In this document: positions 38,401-50,643 of the stretch, piece after piece | How the letters are laid out: every line of letters starts with the position of its first letter | Numbering within the stretch: position 1 is the stretch's first letter | From: Vibrio tubiashii ATCC 19109 | GTDB taxonomy: Bacteria > Pseudomonadota > Gammaproteobacteria > Enterobacterales > Vibrionaceae | Direction of reading: 5' to 3' | DNA length: 64,000 nucleotides | Assembly (NCBI RefSeq): GCF_000772105.1 | Contig: NZ_CP009354.1 | Coordinates: 1,116,001 to 1,180,000 of the forward strand | Program-made: the position numbers and the translations under genes | The notes under the pieces: model-generated | Seen by the model: the letters and a program-made list of their open reading frames with translations, nothing else | What the model was told of the DNA's origin: nothing | Database searches by the model: none

Positions 38401-39906
38401 TTAGTCCTCCGCAAGTGGTTTAAAGCGACGAAGCTCAGTTAGGCGATAACCTGTGTAAGTACCTAATAGTAGAATGCCACCTAAGACAATCAACTGTAGG
38501 CCAATAAAGTTAAACGTAAGGTGCTGAATGAATGGGTTTGTCATTGCTAGATAAACCAATACAGCGGTAAGTAGCGAGCCGCCACCTTGAAGCACCACTT
38601 CTTTCGCCCCTTCTTCTTCCCAAAGAATCGACATACGCTCAATCGTCCAAGAAAGAATGATCATAGGGAAGAAGGTAATCGATAGACCTTCAGTCAGGCC
38701 AATCTTGAACGCAACAACGGTAAAGACCGAGATGATCATAATCACCGTGATAATTACTGCTGAGATCCTCGCCACGAGCAACAAGTTAAGCTTGGAGAGA
38801 TAACTACGAATAACCAAGCCTGTGCCGACAATCAGTAGGAAGCCGACAATACCTGTAACTAGTTGTGTTTGTACAAACGCCACAGCAATCAGGACTGGCA
38901 TGAAGGTACCTGACGTTTTCAAGCCAATAATTACTCGCAAGAAAACAACGATAAGCGCACCAATCGGAATAAGCATGATGGTTTTAAACATGGCTTGTTC
39001 TTCAAGAGGCAGGCTATGGATTGAGAAGTTAAGTAGCCCGTCAGCTTCTACTTTATCTTGAGTTGCTTGTGATGGTGTCACATCTTGCGCAATCATTGAG
39101 AAATGCACTTGGCTGTTTTGACCGCCGATCAAATCAAGCAGTGACACGTTAGATTCATCCCAAACAAGGATATTCTCTTTGATCACTTGGTTAGCGTTAT
39201 TCGGGTTGAACAAGATCCAGTTTTCACCATTCCAAACTTGGTTCATTTGCTGAATTGTTTGGCGACGACGACCATCTTCTAGCTCGATGACACCAACTAC
39301 TTTGCTTGGGATTTTCGCGTAAGCAAGGATCTTATCGACAGCATCAACTTTCGACATACGGTTGAGAATCAAAGAGGCGTTTTGGCTGTCTGAGTCATTG
39401 AGCGATTTAATCAGCTCACGTGTGAAAGTGATATCGTCAGCAGAACGTTCGTTCGCACGCTCAATGAGAGCGATTGCTGCAGCTTCAACAGGGCCATCGA
39501 ACGTAGGAGGGTTAATCTCATCGTTCGGTGCGATAGGCTCAACGTTTGCTTGAGGGTCAACAAGGAATTGAGTTTTGTAGTAGATGGTTTGTGGTCCCGT
39601 CGCATTGCGGATAGACCACTCAGCTCGGCGTCCAGTATCCGTTTGAATGTAAGAGACACCATAACCTGGTGAGGAAGAAGATTCGTTAATCAGGGTAAAA
39701 CCAGTTTGGGTGTGAGGAGCTGCTAAAGAGGCTTTTACTGGTTTACCTTGGCCATTAAACTCGACGCGCGCTTCAATGTCCCAGACTTGTCGAGTTTCAC
39801 CTGGTGTCCATGGAACACCGTAGTTTTGGTGACGAAAGATACTTAAAGCAACACCAGCTGCAATGATTAACGCAACTGATATATAGAAAGGAATTTTGGA
39901 CGTCAT
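38401..39906 (-). CDS. Inactive transglutaminase-7TM membrane protein
   Basis: A 501-residue inner-membrane protein: one N-terminal membrane segment (about 6-24), an extracytoplasmic region with a transglutaminase-like fold (about 150-250), and about seven membrane segments from residue 307 to 490. The catalytic triad of active transglutaminases is missing: no Cys is found in the ASLILNRMSKVDAV segment, the His-x-Trp position reads NQVWN, and the Asp of FDP reads N (LFNPN). This matches the 'inactive transglutaminase fused to 7TM' family, perhaps a peptide-binding sensor. It lies between a retropepsin-like lipoprotein (14 bp upstream) and an ATP-grasp ligase (2 bp downstream). Confidence 0.88.
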   Translation of the reverse strand: MTSKIPFYISVALIIAAGVALSIFRHQNYGVPWTPGETRQVWDIEARVEFNGQGKPVKASLAAPHTQTGFTLINESSSSPGYGVSYIQTDTGRRAEWSIRNATGPQTIYYKTQFLVDPQANVEPIAPNDEINPPTFDGPVEAAAIALIERANERSADDITFTRELIKSLNDSDSQNASLILNRMSKVDAVDKILAYAKIPSKVVGVIELEDGRRRQTIQQMNQVWNGENWILFNPNNANQVIKENILVWDESNVSLLDLIGGQNSQVHFSMIAQDVTPSQATQDKVEADGLLNFSIHSLPLEEQAMFKTIMLIPIGALIVVFLRVIIGLKTSGTFMPVLIAVAFVQTQLVTGIVGFLLIVGTGLVIRSYLSKLNLLLVARISAVIITVIMIISVFTVVAFKIGLTEGLSITFFPMIILSWTIERMSILWEEEGAKEVVLQGGGSLLTAVLVYLAMTNPFIQHLTFNFIGLQLIVLGGILLLGTYTGYRLTELRRFKPLAED

Positions 39907-39920
39907 AAGCCTACGCTACC

Positions 39921-40667
39921 TTATTGTTTCTGAGGAACTTCCGTGTGTATGTATTTTTTACTTACATCAACCACTGCGATATCACGGATAAACTCGCGAC
40001 CTAAGAGTACAGGATGACTCATTTGCGAGCGATCTGCCAAGGTAAATTGCGCTTTTTCATGGATTTTTCCGAGTTTGACCCACAATTCAACTACAGCGCG
40101 ACGTTCGACTTCTTCATTCGTTGACTGACGGATTTTTACAAAGCGTATAATTGGCGCTTCGATCCAGTTTGTGTCATTGAGTTCTTTCTCTCCATCAGAG
40201 AGGTGGAAACGAACCCAATTTTTACCATTGCGCTCGAACTGTTCTATGTCGATAGCGTTTAATGAAGACGTTGCTGCGCCCGTATCAACACGGGCATCAA
40301 AAGATTGTTTGATTGAGTCGATGGTGACTTTCTCAACTTCACCTAACACGATTTCATGACTTGGTGTCGCTTCAACAGGTGCAGCAGCAGGGATGACAAC
40401 TGGGTCTGGCTTTTTGCGCACTTCTTCTAATGCTTCTGATTTGAATGCCGCGAGTTTTTTCTCAAGTTCATGAACTTGGTCTTCGAGACTTTCTATATAG
40501 TCAGACTGATTACTTAACTGCAAGTTTAGGTTTGTATATTGGTTGGTTAGATTTGTTTCTGAAGCTTGAATGGCGGCTAACGTTTCTTGGTGGTATTGCT
40601 CACTATTTGTAAGCGTACAACCAGACAGCAACATAAGTGCCACGATAGGGGTAAATCTTGTCAACAT
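39921..40667 (-). CDS. Retropepsin-like aspartic protease lipoprotein
   Basis: A 248-residue lipoprotein: signal MLTRFTPIVALMLLSGC with lipidated Cys17, a coiled-coil region (about 22-85), a proline/alanine linker, and a retropepsin-like domain (about 105-245) of the family often annotated 'ATP-dependent zinc protease' or RimB-like. The active-site motif is D128-T-G-A (ARVDTGAATSSLNA), followed by the flap region and PVLLGREFIRDIAVVDVSKKY. One DTGA per chain implies a dimer, as in retroviral proteases. After lipidation the domain would face the periplasm. CAGGTTTATCA precedes the ATG. First gene of a three-gene operon. Confidence 0.88.
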   Translation of the reverse strand: MLTRFTPIVALMLLSGCTLTNSEQYHQETLAAIQASETNLTNQYTNLNLQLSNQSDYIESLEDQVHELEKKLAAFKSEALEEVRKKPDPVVIPAAAPVEATPSHEIVLGEVEKVTIDSIKQSFDARVDTGAATSSLNAIDIEQFERNGKNWVRFHLSDGEKELNDTNWIEAPIIRFVKIRQSTNEEVERRAVVELWVKLGKIHEKAQFTLADRSQMSHPVLLGREFIRDIAVVDVSKKYIHTEVPQKQ

Positions 40668-40788
40668 TGATAAACCTGAAAGTAATTAAAACAATAGATA
40701 AATAAGAAGTTTAGCGTAATAAATTTGTCACAAACAAGCAGCGAATTGTGTCAGATTCTCAATAAAACGATTTAAAGAGGCTTACGCT

Positions 40789-40817
40789 TAAAAAAACAAG
40801 GATGCGATGCATCCTTG
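40789..40817 (-). terminator. Terminator of cmoB
   Basis: On the minus strand CAAGGATGC atc GCATCCTTG followed by seven T; 80 bp past the cmoB stop and before the retropepsin operon. Confidence 0.88.
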
Positions 40818-40896
40818 GTATTGTATTGGGGATTGCGTGTCTGCGAAATGATTTCCCGTGTGAGTTGAGTTAACTCTCTGTCAATTCGCGACTATT

Positions 40897-41868
40897 TTAT
40901 GGCTTAGTTGCTACTAATACCGCTCGGCGAGGAGCTGGGTGACCTTCGACTGTTTTTGTCGGGTCGTTCGGGTCTAAGTAGTCAGGCAGTGAATTGTGTG
41001 TCATCCACTCAGTCGTTCGTTGTTCGCCTGTGGTTGTCACGTTTTCATCCACAATACGCACATTTTCAAAGCCGACGTTTTCTAGCCAGACTTTGAGTGC
41101 TTTCGCGGATGGGAAGAAATAGACGTTGCGCATTTGAGCGTAGCGGTCCACTGGAACAAGCACTGAAGTTTCATCACCTTCAATGACTAGTGTTTCAAGT
41201 ACCAGTTCACCACCAGAAACCAACTGGTTCTTCAGTTGGATAAGATGATCAAGCGGTGAACAGCGGTGGTAAAGCACACCCATGCTAAACACGGTATCGA
41301 ATGCTTCGAGCTTAGGTAGTTGCTCGATGCCAAGTGGTAACAAGTGTGCGCGTTGGTCGCCACCCATTAATTTACGAATGGCTTCGAATTGGATCAGAAA
41401 CAGGTGTGAAGGATCAATGCCAACAGTCAGTCGAGCACCTTCACCAAGCATGCGCCACATGTGGTAGCCATTACCACAGCCAACATCCAACACGCTGCGG
41501 TTTTTTAGTGGAGAAATATGAGGTAGTACTCGATCCCATTTCCAGTCACTGCGCCACTCAGTATCAATATGAATACCATGAACCGTGTATGGGCCTTTAC
41601 GCCAAGGGTGGAAGGTGCGCAGTAGACTTTCGAGCTTTTTTAGTTCGCCGCTATGAAAAGGGGTATCGTTAGCCAGCACAACCGCATTTTTAATATCAAT
41701 TTGGTCTGGGTAACCTTCTGGGATCTTGTTAAGCGCTTTTAGCCAGCGACCAAAATCACCATGTTCTGCGTTTTGCCAATCGGTTAGCTGTTGAGGTAAG
41801 ACATTCAGCCAAGGTTGAAGACGGGTGTCTGAGGCAATTAACTGATAAAAATTGGCAAAGTTAAACAT
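40897..41868 (-). CDS. cmoB: tRNA U34 carboxymethyltransferase CmoB
   Basis: CmoB transfers a carboxymethyl group from carboxy-SAM to 5-hydroxyuridine at tRNA position 34, forming cmo5U. The 323-residue sequence has the block [37 protein letters not shown] (SAM-motif-like), [20 protein letters not shown], and [12 protein letters not shown]. Length is the family's. It follows cmoA with a 172-bp gap that holds a dispersed palindromic repeat, so the classical cmoAB operon is interrupted here by non-coding DNA. Confidence 0.97.
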   Translation of the reverse strand: MFNFANFYQLIASDTRLQPWLNVLPQQLTDWQNAEHGDFGRWLKALNKIPEGYPDQIDIKNAVVLANDTPFHSGELKKLESLLRTFHPWRKGPYTVHGIHIDTEWRSDWKWDRVLPHISPLKNRSVLDVGCGNGYHMWRMLGEGARLTVGIDPSHLFLIQFEAIRKLMGGDQRAHLLPLGIEQLPKLEAFDTVFSMGVLYHRCSPLDHLIQLKNQLVSGGELVLETLVIEGDETSVLVPVDRYAQMRNVYFFPSAKALKVWLENVGFENVRIVDENVTTTGEQRTTEWMTHNSLPDYLDPNDPTKTVEGHPAPRRAVLVATKP

Positions 41869-41905
41869 AGTTTTTCACTGATTTTGTGGTGTAAAAGTCA
41901 AGTTT

Positions 41906-42007
41906 GTCATTCCCTACAGTGAGGGACGAACGTGATAGGGAATCTCGGTTTTTATCTTTTTTGATAAGAGATCCCCAACTCGCTCGTTCCTCTCTCTTGA
42001 GGATGAC
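41906..42007. repeat. 102-bp palindromic repeat, copy 1
   Basis: Begins GTCATTCC and ends GGATGAC, with inner arms AGGGAATCTC and GAGATCCCC; imperfect inverted repeat able to fold over its whole length. A second copy of exactly the same length is at 45887-45988. It sits between cmoA and cmoB on the transcribed strand. Confidence 0.8.
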
Positions 42008-42040
42008 GTCCTAATGAGAGCACGCTGTGTGTGCTTCTCG

Positions 42041-42781
<741 letters not shown>

Positions 42782-42887
42782 TCAGTTCTCTCAACGTGAG
42801 ATGCCGTGCTCTCAAGTCTACAGCCATTAAAAAGGCGCGTATTTTATGTGAATTTCGCGCCTCTGTCATGTATTGAGCATAGATGGA

Positions 42888-43754
42888 CTAAAACATCTGT
42901 ATCTGTGTGTTGCCATCTACCGCAGGAAAGTCATTTAAGTCCGGCAGTTTTACCGTTTCTTGCAACTGTTTATAGAGATTAGCGGCAAGTTCGGGCGAGA
43001 CGATATTATCCGCTGTATGAATCATCACATAGGGCTGTTTACCTTGCTCGATCCACTGAGGAATTTTACTCAGCCAAGGGGTAAAGAATTCATAGTTTTT
43101 CTCTTCCTGAGGGTGGCCTATAAAGCGAATCATAGGATTGTCTGACGTTGCAATGGCATGAACGGGCACTTTTGGTTTCTTTTGCTGGGCGTCGATAATG
43201 GCTTCATTGTCTGGCTTAGCTGCAAAGACAGGGCGACTGTCCATGATGATGCGATCGTACCCTAGCTCAATGAGCCAAGCATTGAGCGCTTTTTCGGCAT
43301 CGCCTTTGGCAAAAAAGGCAGGATGACGAACTTCAATACCAATAGGGTAGTGAGGTGGAAACAGAGCGCAAAATTGCTTGAGGTTTTCTAGGTGTTCGGG
43401 GCCAAAGGCAGCAGGCAGTTGTATCGTCCACTGACCGATACGCTCATGCAGTGGCTCCATAATCGCCATAAAGCTTTTTAGCTCAGCCTGACAACCACGC
43501 AGCATTTGCTGGTGGGTAATGCTTTGCGGCAGTTTGAAGGTAAAACGAAAATCATCATGCGTTGCCGCTCGCCAGTTGTTGACGGTGACACTATTTGGCG
43601 TGGCGTAAAAGGTCGTGTTTCCTTCAACCGTGTGAAAGACACTGGCGTATTTTTCCAATCTTTCATTGGGCTTGGTGCCACTGCCATAAAAGCTCTGCTG
43701 CCAATTGTTGTGTGACCACATGGTGAGCCCGAGCCTGATGGGTAAACTGTCCAT
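42888..43754 (-). CDS. yecE: YecE/DUF72 family protein
   Basis: A 288-residue TIM-barrel-like DUF72 protein: IRLGLTMWSHNNWQQSFYGSGTKPNERLEKYASVFHTVEGNTTFYATP, FRFTFKLPQSITHQQML, LPAAFGPEHLENLKQFCALFP, and VMIHTADNIVSPELAANLYK. The family is widespread but its reaction is not known. It is divergent from aspS, and precedes cmoA-cmoB on the same strand, as around E. coli yecE. The Shine-Dalgarno is weak, so the exact start is less certain than the gene. Confidence 0.9.
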   Translation of the reverse strand: MDSLPIRLGLTMWSHNNWQQSFYGSGTKPNERLEKYASVFHTVEGNTTFYATPNSVTVNNWRAATHDDFRFTFKLPQSITHQQMLRGCQAELKSFMAIMEPLHERIGQWTIQLPAAFGPEHLENLKQFCALFPPHYPIGIEVRHPAFFAKGDAEKALNAWLIELGYDRIIMDSRPVFAAKPDNEAIIDAQQKKPKVPVHAIATSDNPMIRFIGHPQEEKNYEFFTPWLSKIPQWIEQGKQPYVMIHTADNIVSPELAANLYKQLQETVKLPDLNDFPAVDGNTQIQMF

Positions 43755-44029
43755 ATTCGCTGCTACATTCTCTAGTTTGAATCGATTGAATGAGAGTTTT
43801 GCCGAACCACCCAGATTAGGGCTATAATCAGCGCCAATTTTTTCATATTGCTGCTGTTTTACGCCTTTGTTGGTTTAAAAAGCATCAATAGATGATAAAT
43901 CGCAATAAATTGTACGCTAGGTAGTCGATCTCGGCCCACTTTCAGCGTATAAATGGAACTTTGCTCTATCGGTAAACTTAACATCGATAGATAGTAATCA
44001 ACAAATTTTAAGAGATTGGGAAATTCATT

Positions 44030-45805
44030 ATGCGTACCCATTACTGTGGTCACCTGAACAAGTCCCTTGCAGGACAAACTGTAGAACTTTGCGGCTGGGT
44101 TAACCGTCGTCGTGATTTAGGCGGTCTTATTTTTATCGATATGCGAGATCGTGAAGGCGTTGTTCAGGTAGTTGTCGATCCAGATATGGCTGATGCGTAC
44201 GAAGTGGCTAACACGCTGCGTAATGAATTCTGTATCAAGCTAACTGGTGAAGTACGTGTTCGCCCAGATAGCCAAGTAAACAAAGATATGGCAACGGGTG
44301 AAGTTGAGATCATCGCTAAAGGTCTTGAGATCATCAACCGCGCAGACGTTCTACCACTAGACTTCAACCAGAAGAACTCTGAAGAGCAGCGTCTAAAGTA
44401 TCGTTACCTAGACCTGCGTCGCCCTGAAATGAGCGATCGCATCAAGCTGCGTGCTAAAGCTTCTAGCTTTGTTCGTCGTTTCCTAGATGACAATGGTTTC
44501 CTAGACATTGAAACGCCAGTACTGACTAAAGCGACGCCAGAAGGCGCACGTGACTACTTGGTGCCAAGCCGTGTTCACAAAGGTAGCTTCTACGCACTTC
44601 CACAGTCTCCACAGCTATTCAAACAGCTGCTAATGATGTCTGGTTTTGACCGTTACTACCAAATCGTTAAGTGTTTCCGTGATGAAGACTTACGTGCGGA
44701 CCGTCAGCCAGAATTCACTCAGATCGATATCGAAACGTCATTCATGACGGCTGACGAAGTTCGTGCAACCACTGAGAAGATGGTTCGCGATATGTGGCAA
44801 GAGCTACTGAATGTAGACCTAGGTGATTTCCCAGTAATGCCATTCTCTGAAGCGATCCGTCGTTTCGGTAGCGATAAGCCAGACCTACGTAACCCACTAG
44901 AGCTCGTTGATGTTGCTGACCTAGTAAAAGACGTAGAATTCAAAGTATTCTCAGGCCCTGCAAACGATGAAAAAGGTCGTGTTGCAGTAATACGCGTTCC
45001 AGGTGGTGCTAAGCTAACTCGTAAGCAAATTGACAGCTACGGTGAGTTCGTAGGTATCTACGGCGCGAAAGGTCTAGCTTGGATGAAGGTTAATGACCGT
45101 GCTGCAGGTATGGAAGGTATCCAATCTCCAGTAGCTAAATTCCTGAGTGAAGATGTTATCAACGGTATTCTAGACCGCACTCAAGCTGAGTCAGGCGACA
45201 TCATCCTATTCGGCGCAGACAAAGCGAACACAGTTGCTGAAGCAATGGGTGCGCTACGTCTGAAACTAGGTAAAGATCTAGAGCTAACAGACGAAAACGC
45301 ATGGGCACCGCTATGGGTTGTTGACTTCCCAATGTTCGAAGAAGATGACGAAGGCAACCTTCATGCAATGCACCACCCATTCACATCACCTCTAGGCGTG
45401 AATGCAGAAGAGCTAAAAGCAAACCCAGCAGCAGCAAACTCAAACGCATACGACATGGTTCTAAACGGCTATGAAGTTGGTGGTGGTTCGGTTCGTATCC
45501 ACAATGCAGAGATGCAAGCAGCTGTGTTCGACATTCTAGGTATTGATGCAGAAGAGCAGCAGCTTAAGTTTGGTTTCCTATTGGACGCACTGAAGTTTGG
45601 TACGCCTCCTCACGCAGGTCTAGCATTCGGTCTTGACCGTCTAGTGATGCTGCTATGTGGTACAGAGAACATCCGTGATGTAATCGCGTTCCCTAAAACA
45701 ACAGCAGCTGCGTGTCTACTAACAGACGCACCAAGTGTTGCTAACCCAGCTGCGCTTGAAGAGTTAGCGATTGCAGTGAAACTAGCAGAGAAGAAAGAAG
45801 ACTAA
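44030..45805 (+). CDS. aspS: Aspartyl-tRNA synthetase
   Basis: Class IIb aminoacyl-tRNA synthetase of 591 residues. An N-terminal OB-fold anticodon-binding domain ([26 protein letters not shown]) precedes the catalytic core with class II motif 2 ([23 protein letters not shown]), the bacterial GAD insertion domain (about 290-420) and motif 3 ([28 protein letters not shown]). Length is that of bacterial AspRS. GGGAAATTCATT precedes the ATG. Codon use is strongly biased toward CTA, CCA and CGT, as in other highly expressed genes here. A strong terminator follows. Confidence 0.99.
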   Translation: MRTHYCGHLNKSLAGQTVELCGWVNRRRDLGGLIFIDMRDREGVVQVVVDPDMADAYEVANTLRNEFCIKLTGEVRVRPDSQVNKDMATGEVEIIAKGLEIINRADVLPLDFNQKNSEEQRLKYRYLDLRRPEMSDRIKLRAKASSFVRRFLDDNGFLDIETPVLTKATPEGARDYLVPSRVHKGSFYALPQSPQLFKQLLMMSGFDRYYQIVKCFRDEDLRADRQPEFTQIDIETSFMTADEVRATTEKMVRDMWQELLNVDLGDFPVMPFSEAIRRFGSDKPDLRNPLELVDVADLVKDVEFKVFSGPANDEKGRVAVIRVPGGAKLTRKQIDSYGEFVGIYGAKGLAWMKVNDRAAGMEGIQSPVAKFLSEDVINGILDRTQAESGDIILFGADKANTVAEAMGALRLKLGKDLELTDENAWAPLWVVDFPMFEEDDEGNLHAMHHPFTSPLGVNAEELKANPAAANSNAYDMVLNGYEVGGGSVRIHNAEMQAAVFDILGIDAEEQQLKFGFLLDALKFGTPPHAGLAFGLDRLVMLLCGTENIRDVIAFPKTTAAACLLTDAPSVANPAALEELAIAVKLAEKKED

Positions 45806-45831
45806 TTCTTTGTTCTAGCGAATAGCTAAAT

Positions 45832-45866
45832 AAAAACGGCGCTTCAATTGAAGCGCCGTTTTTTGT
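45832..45866 (+). terminator. Terminator of aspS
   Basis: AAAACGGCGCTTCAATTGAAGCGCCGTTTTTT forms a near-perfect palindrome of more than 12 bp per arm with a strong T run, 26 bp after the aspS stop. (Arms: ACGGCGCTTCA and TGAAGCGCCGT.). Confidence 0.93.
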
Positions 45867-45886
45867 TTTGTGAGGTAAGCAAGCGT

Positions 45887-45988
45887 GTCATTCTTTAGAG
45901 TAACGCGGAACGCCTAGGGAACCTGAATAGGCTTTCGACTTGCTATATGAGATCCCCAACTCGTTCGTACCTCACTCTTGAGGATGAC
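45887..45988. repeat. 102-bp palindromic repeat, copy 2
   Basis: Same ends (GTCATTC, GGATGAC) and the same inner block GAGATCCCCAACTCG followed by TCGTACCTC and ACTCTTGAGGATGAC as copy 1 at 41906-42007. The right halves agree with only a few differences; the left halves have diverged more. It lies between aspS and rluE. Confidence 0.8.
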
Positions 45989-46032
45989 AGCAACAAGAAA
46001 TGCTTACTAAGTGCCTATCCAGCAAAGTGATT

Positions 46033-46725
46033 CTAATACTCTATCTCTCTCCACTCACCTGGCTGCAAATCTTCGAGCTTAATCTCTCCCATCGAATAAC
46101 GAATCAAGCGTAGAGTAGGGAAGCCAATATTGGCAGTCATGCGGCGAACTTGGCGGTTACGGCCTTCAATAATGGTAATTGATAGCCATGTGGTTGGAAT
46201 GTTGGCTCTGAAGCGAACTGGTGGTTTACGCTCCCACACTTGAGGTTCTTCCATTACTTCAACTTTGGCCGGAAGTGTCATGCCATCCTTTAGTTCAACA
46301 CCTTTACGGAGCTTGTCTAAATCCGCCTCTGATGGCGCGCCGTCAACTTGCACCCAATAAGTCTTTGGTGATTTAGATGTAGGTTGAGTCAGCTTGGCTT
46401 GCAAGATGCCATCATTGGTTAGAACTAATAGGCCTTCGCTATCTCTATCAAGTCTACCTGCGGAGTAAACATCTTTGACGGTAATAAAGTCGGCTAAGGT
46501 TTTTCTGCCATCACCATCAGTGAATTGGCTTAGAGTGTCATAAGGCTTATTGAACACGATGACCTTACGATCTTCAGGTGCGATCTTGGGTTTAGTACTC
46601 GTCGGTTTTCTACGATTTTTAGAGGAATGTTTATTCACTCCTTTCGCTGAAGAGGGACGTTTAAAACCGGAATTCCCGCGACGTGATGAAGAGGGTTTAG
46701 AGTCACGTTGTGAACGTGGCGACAT
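46033..46725 (-). CDS. rluE: 23S rRNA pseudouridine synthase RluE
   Basis: RsuA-family pseudouridine synthase of 230 residues. A basic, serine-rich N-terminal tail (about 1-48) leads into [26 protein letters not shown], the catalytic-Asp motif [18 protein letters not shown], and [28 protein letters not shown]. It matches E. coli RluE, which modifies U2457 of 23S rRNA. The start at 46725 follows AAGG; the longer in-frame reading from 46827 adds 34 residues that look like upstream DNA. It converges with aspS. The neighbouring icd is also near rluE in E. coli. Confidence 0.92.
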   Translation of the reverse strand: MSPRSQRDSKPSSSRRGNSGFKRPSSAKGVNKHSSKNRRKPTSTKPKIAPEDRKVIVFNKPYDTLSQFTDGDGRKTLADFITVKDVYSAGRLDRDSEGLLVLTNDGILQAKLTQPTSKSPKTYWVQVDGAPSEADLDKLRKGVELKDGMTLPAKVEVMEEPQVWERKPPVRFRANIPTTWLSITIIEGRNRQVRRMTANIGFPTLRLIRYSMGEIKLEDLQPGEWREIEY

Positions 46726-49509
<2,784 letters not shown>

Positions 49510-49530
49510 TCCAAGCTACATAAATAACTA

Positions 49531-49560
49531 AACCCGCCAAATGGCGGGTTTTTTAGTTTT
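49531..49560. terminator. Terminator between icd and cspD
   Basis: AACCCGCCA aa TGGCGGGTT followed by TTTTAGTTTTT on the plus strand, and a weaker run on the minus strand; serves icd and perhaps converging cspD. Confidence 0.9.
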
Positions 49561-49594
49561 TAAACGATTTAAAATTTGTTTAAGTAGGCAGCGG

Positions 49595-49816
49595 TTATTT
49601 TGCTGGTTGAGCCTCAACCGGAACCACAGAGCTAGCGTGATAGCCTTTAGGTCCTTCTTCCACTTCAAAACTCACTTGTTGGCCAGCTTTCAGAGTACGA
49701 TAACCGTCCATTTTAATGGTGGAGTAGTGCGCGAACACATCACCATCTTCTCCCTCTGGACAAATAAAACCAAATCCTTTGGCGTTGTTAAACCATTTTA
49801 CTGTACCTGTAGCCAT
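49595..49816 (-). CDS. cspD: Cold-shock-like protein CspD
   Basis: A 73-residue cold-shock-domain protein with RNP1 KGFGFI and RNP2 DVFAHY. The position next to clpS-clpA and the sequence [48 protein letters not shown] identify CspD, which in E. coli binds single-stranded DNA and inhibits replication in stationary phase. The start at 49816 is chosen because GAGGG lies about ten bases upstream; the in-frame ATG at 49825 has its Shine-Dalgarno too close. It is divergent from clpS across 464 bp. Confidence 0.94.
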   Translation of the reverse strand: MATGTVKWFNNAKGFGFICPEGEDGDVFAHYSTIKMDGYRTLKAGQQVSFEVEEGPKGYHASSVVPVEAQPAK

Positions 49817-50280
49817 GCTATACATCCCTCATGCATATTGTTACTGATGTTGTTTAAGTGCTTACATTGAATCCTTGTAAACAGAAAGTGAATTATCATT
49901 CAGCCGCTGCCAAATTTTTAGTCACTATTTGACCAATGTAGCCAATGATTGGTCACAGTCAATAGGAAAAAGGTATTATAGTCGACATATTTGCAAACAA
50001 ATCACTTTTGAGATTTACATTTTTGCAACTTGCAAACTACTCATTTGAGCTCAAGTATAGACGCTGTGAATGGTTTTTGGTTTCTTTTTAATCAATTAGA
50101 TACAGCTCTTCCGATAAGTGAAATCTTTTATTTGCAGCGACTCAATTGCTGCATTAGTCTCTAAGTAAGGACAAAATTTTTTAGAAGTATTTTGTTCTAA
50201 ATAGTAAGAACTAAATTCAAAACTTTCGCTCCATGAAGTGGTAAAATTAACAGAGACAAAAACATTAACAACGATGAGTC
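49817..50280. promoter_or_regulatory. cspD-clpS intergenic region
   Basis: 464 bp without a gene, AT-rich. It carries two inverted repeats that look like operators: TGACCAAT-N10-ATTGGTCA (49930-49955), nearer cspD, and TTTAGAA-N8-TTCTAAA (50180-50201), about 80 bp before clpS. No clear promoter hexamers were singled out. Confidence 0.5.
49930..49955. promoter_or_regulatory. Operator-like inverted repeat upstream of cspD
   Basis: TGACCAAT and ATTGGTCA are perfect 8-bp arms 10 bp apart, so the half-sites are about 18 bp apart centre to centre. The layout suits a dimeric regulator rather than a hairpin terminator. Regulator unknown. Confidence 0.4.
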
Positions 50281-50601
50281 ATGAGCAAACATTTTGAATG
50301 GGTCACTCCCGGATCCGATCTGCTGGAGTTAGAAAAAACAAAAGTTAAGCCACCATCTATGTATAACGTCGTGTTAAATAACGATGATTACACTCCGATG
50401 GACTTTGTGATTGAAATCCTAGAGCGCTTTTTTTCTATGGATATCGACAAGGCGACACAAGTGATGCTCAAGGTGCATTATGAAGGCAAGGCAATTTGTG
50501 GCACGTATACTGCAGAAGTTGCTGAGACGAAGGTAGCGCAAGTTACTATGTATTCGAAAGAGAATGAGCATCCTTTGCTTTGTACAATGGAACAAGCATA
50601 A
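50281..50601 (+). CDS. clpS: ATP-dependent Clp protease adaptor ClpS
   Basis: ClpS delivers N-degron proteins, those with N-terminal Leu, Phe, Tyr or Trp, to ClpAP. The 106-residue protein has a flexible N-terminal stretch and the conserved core [28 protein letters not shown] (Asn-Asp-Asp pocket), then [24 protein letters not shown]. Length is exact. It is followed after 42 bp by clpA in one operon. Aat and Bpt, which create its ligands, are encoded at 7-8.4 kb. Confidence 0.97.
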   Translation: MSKHFEWVTPGSDLLELEKTKVKPPSMYNVVLNNDDYTPMDFVIEILERFFSMDIDKATQVMLKVHYEGKAICGTYTAEVAETKVAQVTMYSKENEHPLLCTMEQA

Positions 50602-50643
50602 CGCTTGTTCGAGCAACCTAAGTTGTTCTTAAAGGAGGTACTT

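Noticed and set aside
41334..41672. 112-residue frame opposite cmoB
   Set aside because: It lies wholly inside cmoB, a well-conserved gene, with no supporting signal; typical of antisense open frames here.
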